64,000 nucleotides of DNA, taken from NCBI RefSeq assembly GCF_000525875.1, contig NZ_AODF01000001.1, positions 124,001-188,000 on the forward strand, in the 5' to 3' direction. The notes under the pieces were generated by a model, which did not search any database, was not told where the DNA came from, and saw only the letters and a list, made by a program, of their open reading frames with translations. Positions within the stretch are counted from its first letter, which is position 1, and the number at the start of each line of letters is the position of its first letter. The position numbers and the translations under genes are program-made. Shown in pieces: positions 39,775 through 49,929 of this stretch. Source of the DNA: Listeria floridensis FSL S10-1187 (GTDB lineage: Bacteria > Bacillota > Bacilli > Lactobacillales > Listeriaceae).

Positions 39775-41094
39775 TTATTCACTCTCCTTCACGCCGGCAT
39801 CAAACCACTTGCCGCGATATTTGAAGATCCAAGTTGGCTCAAGCTCAACAATGCGCTTCAAGCCTTTGTCTTCTACCCAGCTCATTTTGTATCCAAGCGT
39901 AATCATCTGCACAGCAGTAATGTCGATATTTGAATTATTTTTCAAGGATTCGTATACGGTTGCAGATGAAGGCAGCTTCACTTCATCGCTTTCACGCGGA
40001 ATGGAGTAATCGAGTTTGAAGAATGGGCGACTGTATTTGTAAACCGCTTCTTGGCCTTCAGTGACACTAATCTGGGACATTCCGTTTCCGCTAATAACCT
40101 GCAAGTTATCGACGAACATGCCAAAATTGGCACTTCCTGTCGTCGAATCATAGCCGGTAAAGTAATATTCATCGGTCCAACCTGCATGCTCATTGATGAA
40201 GTTGAAACTGTCTTGGATCATGCTCGCCCGTTTAACTTCGGTTTGCGTTTCGGGATTGGCATTTTCTTGTGCTGGATTGATATATTCTAATACTTTGTTG
40301 TCTGTATCAAGTACGATTTTACTCGAACCGTCTGTATAGGAATTCTCTTCGTTTTTTACCGAGCTGACATCAGGAAACAGCGCTTTTGTGAATAAACTGA
40401 TATCCATCGTATCAATGATGTATTTTTTACTTTTTATATCAGGTGGTGTTTTTGATAGGAACAAGGAATGTTTGCTCGTACCTACAGCATCAAGCAGTAC
40501 CATATCGCCATCATCTTTTGAAGCAGCTACCAGATTTTTGATCACAGCTACATCTTTTTGTGGCAAAGAGCTTTGGTAGATGGTATCTTCGCGGTCATTA
40601 GTAAAATAAACCGTATAAAGTCCAGCTTCTGTGGTATTTGTATCAAAAACAATCCGGTTGAACGATGCATTCTCCAGTTCCTTCCCAGTCAGTTCATAAA
40701 TTTGTGAAAAGATCGAGAAGGGAATGTTATTAGGATAAATCAGTTCGACAGTTCCGTTTTGGTGGATTAAGCGGTCATACTCGCTGCTGGTCTTTTTCCC
40801 AGATGAAACGACTTCTGAGAAGGTGAAGTTGCGACCCTGTGCAGCTATTCGGTTCACGAAATTGGCGGCGTTTGTTTGATAATGCTCTCCATCTTGGTTT
40901 ATTTGGCCTAAAATCGGCTTGAAAACTTGTGCGGCTGTTTTTTGTTTATCAATCGCTGTTTTTTCTACTTCTTTTACGTCAATCGACTCGTAATTGGGCT
41001 GTCCTTTCCAGATCGAATAACTTAGAATAATGCTTATTATTACGAGAACAGTGAGAAGCAGGCCTCTTAAATATGAAATTTTTTTCATTCCCAA
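39775..41094 (-). CDS. walH: WalH (YycH) regulatory membrane protein
   Basis: 439 residues. The N-terminal helix LRGLLLTVLVIISIILSYSIW is followed by a large extracytoplasmic domain with the YycH pattern (VYFTNDREDTIYQSSLP, YFTGYDSTTGSANFGMFVDNL). It acts with WalI as a modulator of WalK. It overlaps the walK stop by 10 bp (41085-41094), a typical operon junction. Confidence 0.92.
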   Translation of the reverse strand: MGMKKISYLRGLLLTVLVIISIILSYSIWKGQPNYESIDVKEVEKTAIDKQKTAAQVFKPILGQINQDGEHYQTNAANFVNRIAAQGRNFTFSEVVSSGKKTSSEYDRLIHQNGTVELIYPNNIPFSIFSQIYELTGKELENASFNRIVFDTNTTEAGLYTVYFTNDREDTIYQSSLPQKDVAVIKNLVAASKDDGDMVLLDAVGTSKHSLFLSKTPPDIKSKKYIIDTMDISLFTKALFPDVSSVKNEENSYTDGSSKIVLDTDNKVLEYINPAQENANPETQTEVKRASMIQDSFNFINEHAGWTDEYYFTGYDSTTGSANFGMFVDNLQVISGNGMSQISVTEGQEAVYKYSRPFFKLDYSIPRESDEVKLPSSATVYESLKNNSNIDITAVQMITLGYKMSWVEDKGLKRIVELEPTWIFKYRGKWFDAGVKESE

Positions 41095-42918
41095 TCATCC
41101 TCCGGAAGTTCACTATACGGCAGGGTAAACTTCACTGTAGTTCCTTTGCCGCGATTACTTTCGGCCCAAATCTCGCCGCCGTGCGCCCGAATAACTTCGC
41201 GCGCAATCGCAAGGCCGAGCCCTGTTCCTCCCATTTCCCTTGAGCGCGCTTTATCCACGCGGAAAAATCGGTCAAAGACTTTATCCAAGTCTTCTTTTGG
41301 TATTCCAAGTCCTTCGTCACTAATAGCAACTTCGATTTTATTGTCAAATTTTTTTAGGAAGAAAGAAATTTGACCACCATCTGGCGAATATTTATTGGCA
41401 TTCGAGATAATATTATCAAGCACTTGCATGATTTTATCTTCATCAATTTCAATAATAACCGGCTCTTTCGAGATAAAGCGTTTAAATTTAATCGAATCTT
41501 TTTTCATCATCTCGAAACGATCAATAATATGGTTGAAGAAGTCTGTAAAGTTTACAAAGCTCTTATCCAAATGTTCTCTGCCACCGTCCATACGCGATAG
41601 TTTAAGCAAATCATTGACAAGTCGAATCATTCGTTCGGTTTCGTTTTGCGTGACTTCAAGGAATTTCGGTGCAAGGTCAGGATCTTGCCACGCCCCGTCG
41701 CTAAGCGCTTCTAAGTAGCTGTGCATACTCGTAAGCGGTGTCCGCAGTTCATGAGAAACATTCGATACGAAATCACGCCGCTCTTGATCGACTTTTTCTT
41801 GATCGGTAATATCATGTAAAACGGCAATAACCCCGTTAACAAATCCAGTTTCGCGCTGAATGACTGAGAAGTTGACACGCAAAATATAACGTTCGTTTAC
41901 GGTACTGCGATCGAGCGTGATTGGTGCTTCCTGCCCCATCAGATTATCAAATTGGTAGTCGTCAGCAATATCCAATACGTCAATAATCGCTTTTCCATTC
42001 ACACTTTCATGAGGAACACGAAGCATCTTTTCTGCTGGCGAGTTGATCAAGATGACTTTCCCGCGCCGGTCAGTTGCAATAACACCATCTGTCATGTAGG
42101 ACAGTACAGAAGAAAGCTTGCGGCGCTCGCCTTCTGTCATGGCTTGCGCTTCTTGAACTTTTTTTCGTCAGCGAGTTAAAGCTTTCTGCAAGTTGCCCAA
42201 TTTCATCGTAGCCGTACACTTTTACTTTCCGGGTATAATTTCCGCGAGCCATTGCATAGGCTTGACGTTTCATATCAATCAGCGGTTTCGTAATCGTGCG
42301 TGAGAGCAAAATCCCAAGCACCGCTGTAATCACCATTGCAATCAATGTTCCCGTGATAAAAATATTGGTAATCGAATCCACTTGTTTGTAGACAGATTCA
42401 ATATCCGCAACAAGATAGATCACGCCAATCACTTTATCTTTATTTTTAATGGGGGAGATGTTGACCCAAACACGCTGGTTATTATGGGATTCATCCATAT
42501 AAATTTTGTCTTCAGATCCTCCAAGTGAGATGGCTCGTTTAATAGATGTCGTGGTTGATTTTTGTCCAACTACGCCCTGATTGTCCATATCCGACGTTCC
42601 GAGTATTTTACTTTTATCATCTACGATTCGAACTTCAGTCAAGCTGTTGTTATTGCGAGCAAAATCGACGAGCAATTCACGGATATCCGTTTGTAGCTGA
42701 GCGCTGTTATCGCCATTTTTTAAGATTTCCTCCCGCACATTGTAATCGAGTAACTTGGTGCTGTTTTTAATGGAATCTTGAAAGTTCTTTTCGAGCTGGC
42801 CTTCTAGTTCACGCACAAAGTAAGCGCCGATAACTTGCATCGCCACTAAGATCAGTAATAAGTAAATCATAACAAGTCGGAACTGAACCGACTGGAAAAA
42901 TTTCTTTGTTTTTTGCAT
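41085..42918 (-). CDS. walK: WalK (YycG) sensor histidine kinase, frameshifted as written
   Basis: The N-terminal frame (42918-42070) has two membrane helices around an extracellular Cache domain and a HAMP region. The C-terminal frame (42140-41085) has a PAS domain, the H-box FVSNVSHELRTPLTSMHSYLE, the N-box and GTGLGLAIAREVIRAHGG. The break is at the seven-T run around 42160-42166. The restored length is about 611 residues, the standard for WalK. The kinase controls wall-hydrolase genes and is essential in most Bacillota, so the break is almost certainly a sequence error. Confidence 0.93.
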
Positions 42919-43061
42919 AATCAGCTTCTACTCCTGTTCAGGATTCAACTAGCCCTTCAATGTCAGCCTTCTTTCTCTGAAACTAGTTTATTTAACTTAG
43001 TATAGCATAATTTAGAATCTGATAAAAACGGATTGGAAAGAATCTGCTCTCCGATTGAGCA

Positions 43062-43098
43062 ATATAAAAAGCAGGTTCGCGTCCGCGAACCTGCTTTT
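43062..43098 (-). terminator. Strong terminator between walR and walK
   Basis: GC-rich stem GCAGGTTCGCG / CGCGAACCTGC followed by TTTTTATATT on the reverse strand, 3 bp after the walR stop. walK would need read-through or its own promoter in the 182-bp gap. Confidence 0.85.
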
Positions 43099-43100
43099 GC

Positions 43101-43814
43101 TTATTCTTGCTCTGGATTCCTTAAATAGTAGCCAACGCCGCGTCTTGTGACTAGCCATGCTGGATGGCTCGGATTGTCTTCAATTTTTTCACGCAATCTG
43201 CGGACTGTAACGTCTACCGTTCTGACATCGCCGAAATAATCATAGCCCCACACGGTTTGAAGCAAGTGCTCCCGTGTCATAACCTGTCCCATATGTTTGG
43301 CAAGATAATGGAGCAATTCAAATTCACGGTGAGTGAGTTCAATCGTCTCGCCGCGTTTTGAAGCCACATAAGCATCTGGATGGATAACAAGCGAACCGAT
43401 TTCAAGCTCGCTGTTTTCGTTTTCCTCAGCTGCTTGTGAGCTGATTTGGCTGTGCCGGCGCAGGTTTGCTTTTACACGCGCAATAAGCTCCCGATTACTG
43501 AATGGTTTTGTCACATAATCATCAGCGCCAAGTTCAAGTCCAAGCACCTTATCAATTTCAGAATCTTTCGCAGTTACCATAATGATCGGCATATCATATT
43601 TCTTACGTACTTCACGGCATACTTCGATCCCGTCTCTTCCAGGAAGCATAATGTCCAACAAAATTAAATCCGGCTGTACTTCTTCAACGAGTTCAAGGGC
43701 TTCGTCCCCATCATAAGCACAGTACACATCGAATCCTTCTTTATTTAAATTAAATTTAACTATATCCGCAATCGGTTTTTCGTCATCAACGACTAGAATT
43801 TTTTTCTCTGGCAT
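43101..43814 (-). CDS. walR: WalR (YycF) response regulator
   Basis: 237 residues. Receiver domain with [14 protein letters not shown], phospho-acceptor Asp in [16 protein letters not shown] and Lys in YVTKPF; then an OmpR-type winged helix, [27 protein letters not shown] and [16 protein letters not shown]. It controls peptidoglycan hydrolase genes after phosphorylation by WalK. RBS AGGAGGATTGTG. First gene of the wal operon. Confidence 0.95.
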   Translation of the reverse strand: MPEKKILVVDDEKPIADIVKFNLNKEGFDVYCAYDGDEALELVEEVQPDLILLDIMLPGRDGIEVCREVRKKYDMPIIMVTAKDSEIDKVLGLELGADDYVTKPFSNRELIARVKANLRRHSQISSQAAEENENSELEIGSLVIHPDAYVASKRGETIELTHREFELLHYLAKHMGQVMTREHLLQTVWGYDYFGDVRTVDVTVRRLREKIEDNPSHPAWLVTRRGVGYYLRNPEQE

Positions 43815-43932
43815 CTTAACACAATCCTCCTAATATGGAATTTGTAGTATTCCAAAATAAAATGGCGTTACCCCTGCCTGAAGAAGTTCTTCAATCGGGG
43901 TTGTTGGGCTCTAGCTCAACTCACCTTTTATC

Positions 43933-43961
43933 ATTATAACACAAGCTATAAATTTTCTGAA
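43933..43961 (-). promoter_or_regulatory. Probable walR promoter
   Basis: Reverse strand TTCAGA (43956-43961) and TATAAT (43933-43938), 17 bp apart, leaving a leader of about 110 nt before walR. Confidence 0.65.
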
Positions 43962-43991
43962 TTATTACAGGCTTGTCTGCATCATAAAGCG

Positions 43992-44030
43992 AAAAAAAAA
44001 GACGTAAATCTGCAGATTTACGTCTTTTTA
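43992..44030 (-). terminator. Terminator of tRNA-Asp
   Basis: Fourteen-bp stem AAAAGACGTAAATC / GATTTACGTCTTTT with loop TGCA, immediately downstream of the tRNA. Confidence 0.88.
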
Positions 44031-44034
44031 AAAC

Positions 44035-44106
44035 GGTTCCGACGGGATTTGAACCCGCGATCTCCTGCGTGACAGGCAGGCATGTTAACCCCTACACCAC
44101 GGAACC
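44035..44106 (-). tRNA. tRNA-Asp (GTC)
   Basis: 72 nt on the reverse strand. Acceptor stem GGTTCCG / CGGAACC, anticodon stem CCTGC-CT-GTC-AC-GCAGG giving anticodon GTC, and T-loop GGTTCAAATCC. No encoded CCA (TTTT follows). A terminator follows directly. Confidence 0.95.
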
Positions 44107-44182
44107 TTTAATGTACCAAAAACAGGCACCTCCTCATTAAATCATGTTTTACAGACAGCGTCAATAGTTTTTCAGAAAGTTT

Positions 44183-45359
44183 TCAGCATTTTTTTTGAAA
44201 AATAGGCAGATTTCCAATGCGATTGACAGCTTCAACAAGTCTTTCTTCACTCACCAAAAGACCTATCCTTACATATCCTTCGCCAAACTCACCAAAACCG
44301 CTCCCATCTGCAACTGCCACGCCCGCTTCATCAAGCAAAAGTCTAGCAAAGCGACTGCTCGTATACCCATCGGGAACTTTCATCCACGCAAAAAACGAAC
44401 CATCTGGTACGCTTCCATTCCAGCCAATTCGCTTGGCCGCTTGAAAGAATGCATCTTTACGCGCACGATAACGTTCATTTTGTGTTTGAACTGTTTCTTG
44501 CGACTCAATAAGTGCCGCAGCGGCTGCATCTTGGATTGCAGGAAATAAGCTGACATACAGGTGATCTTGAAGCAGATTAAGCGCTTCGATCATTTCTGCA
44601 TTTCCGGCCGCAAACGCGACACGCCAACCTGCCATATTGTAAGTTTTTGACAGTGTATAAAGTTCAATTCCTACTTCTTTCGCTCCTTTTTCTGCAAGAA
44701 AACTACGCGGTTTTTCTTTGGCAAAACCGATTGCACCGTAGGCAAAATCATGTACCACAGCAATTTGATTGTGCTTAGCAAAATCGATCGTTTCTTCAAA
44801 AAAAAGCTTGGCTTGCAGCAGCTCCAGTTGGATTGTTCGGGTAATTAAGATACATAAGTTTGGCTTGGCTTCTTTGTTCCTCCGTCAATGTCGTGTAATC
44901 AGGCAAGAAACCATTTTCTTCAAGTAAGGGCATAGTATCGAAACTTGCTCCAGCTAGAGCAACCCCAGATAAATAATCGGGATAGCCGGGATCTGGTAGC
45001 AACATCTTGTCGCCTGGATTAAGAAAGCAAAGCGGCAACTCTACAAGACCCGCTTTTGAACCGAATAAGACAGCTATTTCTGTTTCCGGGTCAAGCTCGA
45101 CATCGTATTCCCGCTTATAAAATGTCGCGACAGCTTCCTTAAGCTCCTTTTTCCCGCGAAAGAGCGAATACTTGTGGTTCGTTGTATCAGCTGATGCTTG
45201 CTGCATCGCTTCGACGATATGTACCGGTGTTGGCTGATCAGGATTTCCTTGACCAAGATTAATCACATCTACACCTTCTGCTATTTTGGCGTTTACGTCT
45301 TGTACGAGTTTTGAAAAAAATTGTTTCGGCAAATTTTTGAGCCGTTCTGCTTGTTTCAT
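44183..45359 (-). CDS. PLP aminotransferase (MtnE-like), frameshifted as written
   Basis: The N-terminal frame (to 44796) has INLGQGNPDQPTP, the PLP-binding DPGYPDYLSG and NYPNNPTGA. After the A-run at about 44798-44805 the C-terminal frame has the Schiff-base lysine in TLSKTYNMAGWR and VRIGLLVSEERLVEAV. Together about 391 residues, a fold-type I class I/II aminotransferase like YkrV/MtnE. An omega-amidase-like gene (48241) nearby supports a glutamine-dependent transaminase role in methionine salvage; inferred. Start chosen at ATG 45359 (RBS AGTGGGG). Divergent from the S-box operon. Confidence 0.82.
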
Positions 45360-45443
45360 TGTCATCCCCACTTTCGTTTGATAAACATCTTAAAGTTTTC
45401 CGGCAATTTTGTCTAGTGCGTTTATAAAAAATATTAAAAACGA

Positions 45444-45472
45444 TTGACAAATAAAACTAAAATTGATATATT
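45444..45472 (+). promoter_or_regulatory. Sigma-A promoter of the met operon
   Basis: Perfect -35 TTGACA (45444-45449), 17-bp spacer, -10 TATATT (45467-45472), about 29 bp before the S-box aptamer. Confidence 0.85.
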
Positions 45473-45500
45473 GTTACGCAACAGGTTTTAATAATTAAAT

Positions 45501-45673
45501 TCTCTTATCAAGAGTGGCAGAGGGACTGGCCCTATGAAGCCCGGCAACCCAACTTTTTTTTAAAAGTGAAGGTGCTAATTCCAGCAAATCAGTTTTAATT
45601 GATTTGAAAGATAAGAGAAGTCGAATTCGCTTTTGCATTCACTTCTCTTTATCAAAAAAAGAGAAGTTTTTTT
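45501..45673 (+). promoter_or_regulatory. SAM-I (S-box) riboswitch with terminator
   Basis: P1 is formed by TCTCTTATC (45501-45509) and GATAAGAGA (45610-45618). The core has the S-box sequences AGAGTGGCAGAGGGACTGGCCC, ATGAAGCCCGGCAACC and AAGGTGCTAATTCC. Downstream AGAGAAGT can pair with ACTTCTCT (antiterminator), or the latter with AGAGAAGTTTTTTT (terminator, 45641-45673). SAM should therefore switch off the metQNI operon. Confidence 0.95.
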
Positions 45674-45706
45674 AATGCCTGAAATTTGGGTTTGGAGGAA
45701 GATAGA

Positions 45707-46525
45707 ATGAAAAAGTGGAGAAAAAGTTTAGCAAGCATCTTAGCGGGAGCAACACTTCTTGTACTGGCAGCATGCGGCAGTGACAAAGACGCTGCACTAT
45801 CGAAAGAGGATATCGTCATTGGAGTTACAGGCGGGCCACACCAGCAAATTGCCGAGAAAGTTAAAAAGCTGGCTGAAAAAGACGGCATACATATTACACT
45901 CAAAACATTTGATGATTATAATACACCAAATACGGCTTTAAATGACGGCGACATTAGCGCCAACAACTACCAAACGATTCCGTTCCTTGAAGCTCAAGAA
46001 AAAGATAAAGGTTATAAATTCGCAATTGCGTTTAAGACAGTGGCCTTTCCAATGGGTATTTATTCGGAACAATTAAAATCAATCAAAGATTTGAAAAAGG
46101 GTGACAAAATCGCAGTTCCGAATGATCCATCGAATGAATACCGCGGTCTCAAGCTGTTTGAAGCGGCTGGTGTTTTGAAATTAAAAGATGGCGTGGAAGA
46201 AAAAGCGACGAAAAAAGATGTTGCCGAAAATCCGCTTGACCTGGAAATTATCGAGCTTGAAGCTTCGCAAATTCCGGCTCAGCTTAAGGAAGTTCAAGCA
46301 GCTGCAATCAATACCAACTATGCGATGGGCGCAGGGCTCACCATTAATAAAGATGCCATTTTCCATGAGCCGACCAAAAACAATCCGTATCCCAATGTTT
46401 TTGTGGTACGTGAAAGCAATAAAGACGACGAAGTGGTTAAACAACTGAAGAAGTATTATCAATCGGATGAGATTAAAGATTTTATTGCAAAAGAATTTAA
46501 AGGTTCTGTTGCTACGGCATTTTAG
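45707..46525 (+). CDS. metQ: Methionine ABC transporter substrate-binding lipoprotein
   Basis: 272 residues from ATG 45707 after TTTGGAGGAAG. Signal peptide with lipobox VLAAC (MKKWRKSLASILAGATLLVL), then a NlpA/MetQ fold: IVIGVTGGPHQQIAEKV, NDGDISANNYQTIPFLEAQ, VPNDPSNEYRGLKLFEAAG, AINTNYAMGAGL. It binds D/L-methionine outside the membrane and delivers it to MetNI. First gene behind the S-box, 11 bp before metN. Confidence 0.93.
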   Translation: MKKWRKSLASILAGATLLVLAACGSDKDAALSKEDIVIGVTGGPHQQIAEKVKKLAEKDGIHITLKTFDDYNTPNTALNDGDISANNYQTIPFLEAQEKDKGYKFAIAFKTVAFPMGIYSEQLKSIKDLKKGDKIAVPNDPSNEYRGLKLFEAAGVLKLKDGVEEKATKKDVAENPLDLEIIELEASQIPAQLKEVQAAAINTNYAMGAGLTINKDAIFHEPTKNNPYPNVFVVRESNKDDEVVKQLKKYYQSDEIKDFIAKEFKGSVATAF

Positions 46526-46536
46526 GGGGTATCTGA

Positions 46537-47551
46537 ATGATTGAACTGGCAGGTGTATCGAAAAACTTCACGACAAACAAGCAGATGGTTGAAGCTGTCA
46601 AAGATGTCTCGCTTGAGGTTCAAAAGGGAGAAATATATGGCGTAGTCGGCTATAGCGGAGCAAGGAAAAAGCACGCTCATCCGCTGTATTAATTTTTTAG
46701 AAAGACCAAGTTCGGGGAGCGTAAAAATTGCTGGGCAGGATCTTGCGAAATTAAATTCCAAGGAGCTTCGGGCAGCAAGACGCAAAATCGGGATGATTTT
46801 TCAAGGCTATAATCTGCTGAAAACAGCAACGGTTTATGAAAATGTCGCGCTGCCGCTGAAACTGGAAGGTCTTAGTAGCAAACTGATTCGCGAGCGCGCT
46901 GATAAGTATCTTGAGATTGTTGGGCTAAGCGATAAGAAGGAGCATTTTCCGGCACAGCTTTCCGGCGGGCAGAAACAGCGGGTTGCGATTGCTCGTGCGC
47001 TTGCGCACGAGCCGGAGATTCTCCTTAGCGACGAAGCAACTAGTGCTCTCGATCCAGAAACAACGGACTCAATTTTAAAGTTGCTTCTTGAGATCAATCA
47101 CACACTCGGCATTACGATCTTCTTAATCACCCACGAACTCGATGTGATTGAGCGGATTTGTGACCGAGTGGCGGTCATGGAACAAGGGCGCGTCGTTGAG
47201 GAAGGTACGGTGCTCGATATTTTTACGAACCCGAAGCAGGAAACAACGAAACGTTTTGTCGGCTCGGAAGCAGGTTTTGACATTCCGCAAGATTTGCTTG
47301 AGGAGTATAAAAAGACTGGCAAACTTGTGTCGCTTTATTTTGTCGGTCAAAGTTCGGAGGAACCGGCGCTTGCGCTTGTTTCGCGTCAGTTTGACTGTTT
47401 GCCAAGTATTCTTGCCGGCGGGATTGAGCATTTGAAAAATGATACGCTCGGAAAGCTGCTTGTGCATTTGAAGGGCGAGGAAGACGCATACAACGATGCG
47501 ATTCGGTTTTTGACTGAGCAAGGGGTTACGGTTCGGGAGGTGACGAAGTAA
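46537..47551 (+). CDS. metN: Methionine ABC transporter ATPase, frameshifted in Walker A
   Basis: MIELAGVSKNFTT at 46537, just after metQ. At GGAGCAAGGAAAAAGCACG (about 46659-46677) one extra A breaks the Walker A; dropping it gives GYSGAGKSTLIRCINFLERP. The rest is intact: Q-loop FQGYNLLKTATVYENVALPL, signature LSGGQKQRVAIARAL, ILLSDEATSALDP and a C-terminal NIL domain. Corrected length 338 residues, normal for MetN. Its TAA overlaps the metI ATG. Confidence 0.93.
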
Positions 47552-48216
47552 TGGCTGATTTTTTTTGCTGAATGGGGCGAAACACTTTGGACTGGTTTTC
47601 TCGAAACGATTCAGATGACAGCGATCACGCTCGTGATCGCTGTCATCATCGGACTACCGCTTGGAATTCTGCTTGTTCTTACGCGTTCAGGCGGGCAAGC
47701 GGAGAATAAATTTACCTATACACTCCTCAACTGGGTCATCAATATTTTGCGTTCTCTTCCCTTTATCATCTTGCTTTTTTTTAATTCTGCCATTTACAAA
47801 ACTCGTCGTTGGCACTACAATTGGCGTTAAGGGTGTAATTTTGCCGCTGGTATTTTTCACTGCGCCTTACATTGCTCGGCTGATGGAGTCTGCGCTCCTT
47901 GAAGTTGATCGCGGCGTAATTGAAGCTTATCAAGCGATGGGGATTTCAACCACGAAAATTATTTGGCATGTAGTGATTCGCGAAGCCCGCTCAGGGATTG
48001 TTCTTGGGCTGACGATTGCGACGATCGGATTGATCGGCGCAACGGCGATGGCGGGTCTTGTAGGGGCAGGTGGCCTTGGAACGATTGCTTATCAATACGG
48101 GTTCCAGCGTTTTGAGCCGACTGTCATGTATGCTACGATTATCATTTTGATTATTATGGTTCAAATCCTGCAATCTCTTGGCAATTTTTTAGCACGGCGT
48201 TTAAAAAAAAGACTAG
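47551..48216 (+). CDS. metI: Methionine ABC transporter permease, frameshifted as written
   Basis: ATG at 47551 (TAATG overlap with metN). T-runs at 47561-47568 and 47777-47784 and an A-run at 48203-48210 break the frame. The restored product is about 221 residues: MADFFAEWGETLWTGFLETIQM, five helices, and the EAA loop VIEAYQAMGISTTKIIWHVVIREARSGI. Typical MetI. The C-terminus (LARRLKK) ends at about 48216-48220, before the RBS of the next gene. Confidence 0.9.
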
Positions 48217-48240
48217 ATAAACACTGGGGGAATTTGGGAC

Positions 48241-49020
48241 ATGTGGAAAATTGCTCTTTGTCAGCTAGATATCACTTTTGGCGACCCAGATGCGAATTTC
48301 AAACGAGTTCGACAAGCCTTATCCGAGGCAGCAGAAAAGGGAGCTTCGGTCGCGGTTTTACCAGAAATGTGGAACACTGGATATGCGTTATCAGAACTCG
48401 AAAGTTTGGCAGACAAACACGGCGAGCGCACGAAAAAGTTTTTATCGGAAATGGCGGCGGAACACAAGCTCACGATTATCGGCGGCTCTGTTTCAGCTAA
48501 AATCGACGGAAAATTTTCAAACATCATGTACGCGTTCGACGAGCACGGCGACTTCCTTTCTTCTTATAAAAAGGTGCATCTTTTCAAGTTAATGGAAGAA
48601 CATCTTTTTTTGGAAGCGGGAAATGATACGAATTTGTTTATTCTTGGAGAGCGAAAAGCGGCGGGATTTATCTGCTATGATTTGCGTTTTCCGGAATGGT
48701 TCAGACATCATGCAGCACGTGGCGCCGAAGTATTATTTGTTGCGGCAGAGTGGCCGGCTGTGCGAATCGATGCTTGGAAAAAGCTTGCGGTTGCACGGGC
48801 AATTGAAAATCAAGCTTTCATCGTAGCAGTAAACCGCGTCGGAAAAGATCCGAAAAATGTGTTCGGTGGACACTCGCTTGTTGTGAATCCGCATGGCGAA
48901 ATTTTGTTTGAAGCAGATGACACGGAAGGAAATTTCTATGTGTCGATTGATCCAAGCGAGGTTAAGCAAGTTCGAAGCGAGATTCCGGTGCTTGATGACC
49001 GGAGACCAGAACTTTATTAG
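48241..49020 (+). CDS. Carbon-nitrogen hydrolase (MtnU/omega-amidase-like)
   Basis: 259 residues of the nitrilase superfamily with the full triad: Glu in VLPEMWNTGY, Lys in SYKKVHLF and Cys in GFICYDLRFPEWFR. This type (YkrU/MtnU, human NIT2-like) hydrolyses 2-oxoglutaramate or 2-oxosuccinamate produced by glutamine transaminases. It is the last gene of the S-box metQNI operon. With the divergent MtnE-like aminotransferase it points to methionine recycling. RBS GGGGGAATTTGGG. Confidence 0.85.
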   Translation: MWKIALCQLDITFGDPDANFKRVRQALSEAAEKGASVAVLPEMWNTGYALSELESLADKHGERTKKFLSEMAAEHKLTIIGGSVSAKIDGKFSNIMYAFDEHGDFLSSYKKVHLFKLMEEHLFLEAGNDTNLFILGERKAAGFICYDLRFPEWFRHHAARGAEVLFVAAEWPAVRIDAWKKLAVARAIENQAFIVAVNRVGKDPKNVFGGHSLVVNPHGEILFEADDTEGNFYVSIDPSEVKQVRSEIPVLDDRRPELY

Positions 49021-49027
49021 CTGGACG

Positions 49028-49066
49028 AAAAAAAGTGTGCGCCGCTAACGCGGGGCACACTTTTTT
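49028..49066 (+). terminator. Terminator of the met operon
   Basis: AAAAAGTGTGC / GCACACTTTTTT stem, 8 bp after the amidase stop. Confidence 0.88.
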
Positions 49067-49344
49067 GTTTGAAAATGGAAATTCCTGAATGAAAAAAAGG
49101 GATTGTCGTTTTTTAGTAGTCTGGAATAAGAAAAAGCGATCATGGTGCCTCTATCCAAGAACTATCTTAGTTGCTACATAGAACATTCCATACCTTCTTA
49201 GCGCCAATCAAGATGGATGTACTGGAACTTTAACAAATAACATTGACTGGCGGTGATAAAATATTTCCCGGCAATAAAAATCTAATTCCCTGAATCTTCA
49301 AACGGGAGTGGGATTTTATTAGGTGACTCAAAATTTTTTAGAAA
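49067..49344. other. Gene-free stretch
   Basis: Between the met operon terminator and the first gene of the LXG-associated region. I see no coding sequence or recognisable element. Confidence 0.4.
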
Positions 49345-49701
49345 TCAAAATATATCAATTCTTGAAACATCAACCTCTATATGCTCATTTTGTTCAATAT
49401 CCTTAGGAATATCACCATCTGATATATCTATTTTAAATTCTCCTACCTGTAAAAATTCTTTATCCACAAGTTGACCTCGGATATGGTATCTATCTACTTT
49501 TTTTGTCTATTCCATAATCTGTATTGAAATCTTTAATAACATTTTTAACGGTAAATCCATGAAGGATACCCGAAAACACATCATCTTCTGATAACTCGCA
49601 ATTACTACAAAAACTTTCTATAGAATAGTTTCCATCAGTTAACTTAACATATGCTTCTTTTGAATCTTCATCCATCCAGATAACTTTTTTACACTAATCA
49701 T
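49345..49701 (-). CDS. Putative immunity-type small protein, two frameshifts
   Basis: ATG 49701 after AGGAGGGGAAAAGA. Adding one A at 49684-49689 and correcting the A-run at 49497-49504 gives about 118 residues: MISVKKVIWMDEDSKEAYVK, then FCSNCELSEDDVFSG, then DRYHIRGQLVDKEFLQVGEF. Small, acidic and cytoplasmic, in the string of immunity genes downstream of LXG toxins. No family recognised; role inferred from position. Confidence 0.5.
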
Positions 49702-49745
49702 TCTTTTCCCCTCCTATGGATTGATACCCAAGCTTGGCGATTTTT

Positions 49746-49799
49746 TTCAATCCCTTCAATGTGCTTATCATTCAAGCTTCCAAAGCCATTGATTTTCAC
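49746..49799 (-). pseudogene. Truncated SUKH (SMI1/KNR4) immunity gene start
   Basis: GTG 49799 opens KINGFGSLNDKHIEGIE, nearly identical to the start of the SUKH gene at 51906 (KINGFGSLSDEHIEEIE). After about 18 codons similarity ends and the frame stops. It is a fragment left by recombination in the immunity array. Confidence 0.7.
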
Positions 49800-49929
49800 T
49801 TTTATTTACCCCATTCATAGCAATACTTTCAAACTAAAAGTTTAACTCAATTTATGAATAGCCTGTCCCACAGCTGATCTAATTTTTTTCTTCATTTTTC
49901 ACTAGTTTTTTATGATTTTTTCTATGATC

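Noticed and set aside
41085..42918. walK as a true pseudogene
   Set aside because: The break is at a seven-T run, both halves are fully conserved, and the gene is essential in most Bacillota; the same error type recurs across the window.
47661..48500. 279-codon frame running from metI into the amidase gene
   Set aside because: Its first and last parts are out-of-frame readings of metI and the amidase; metI ends at about 48216 once the final A-run is corrected.
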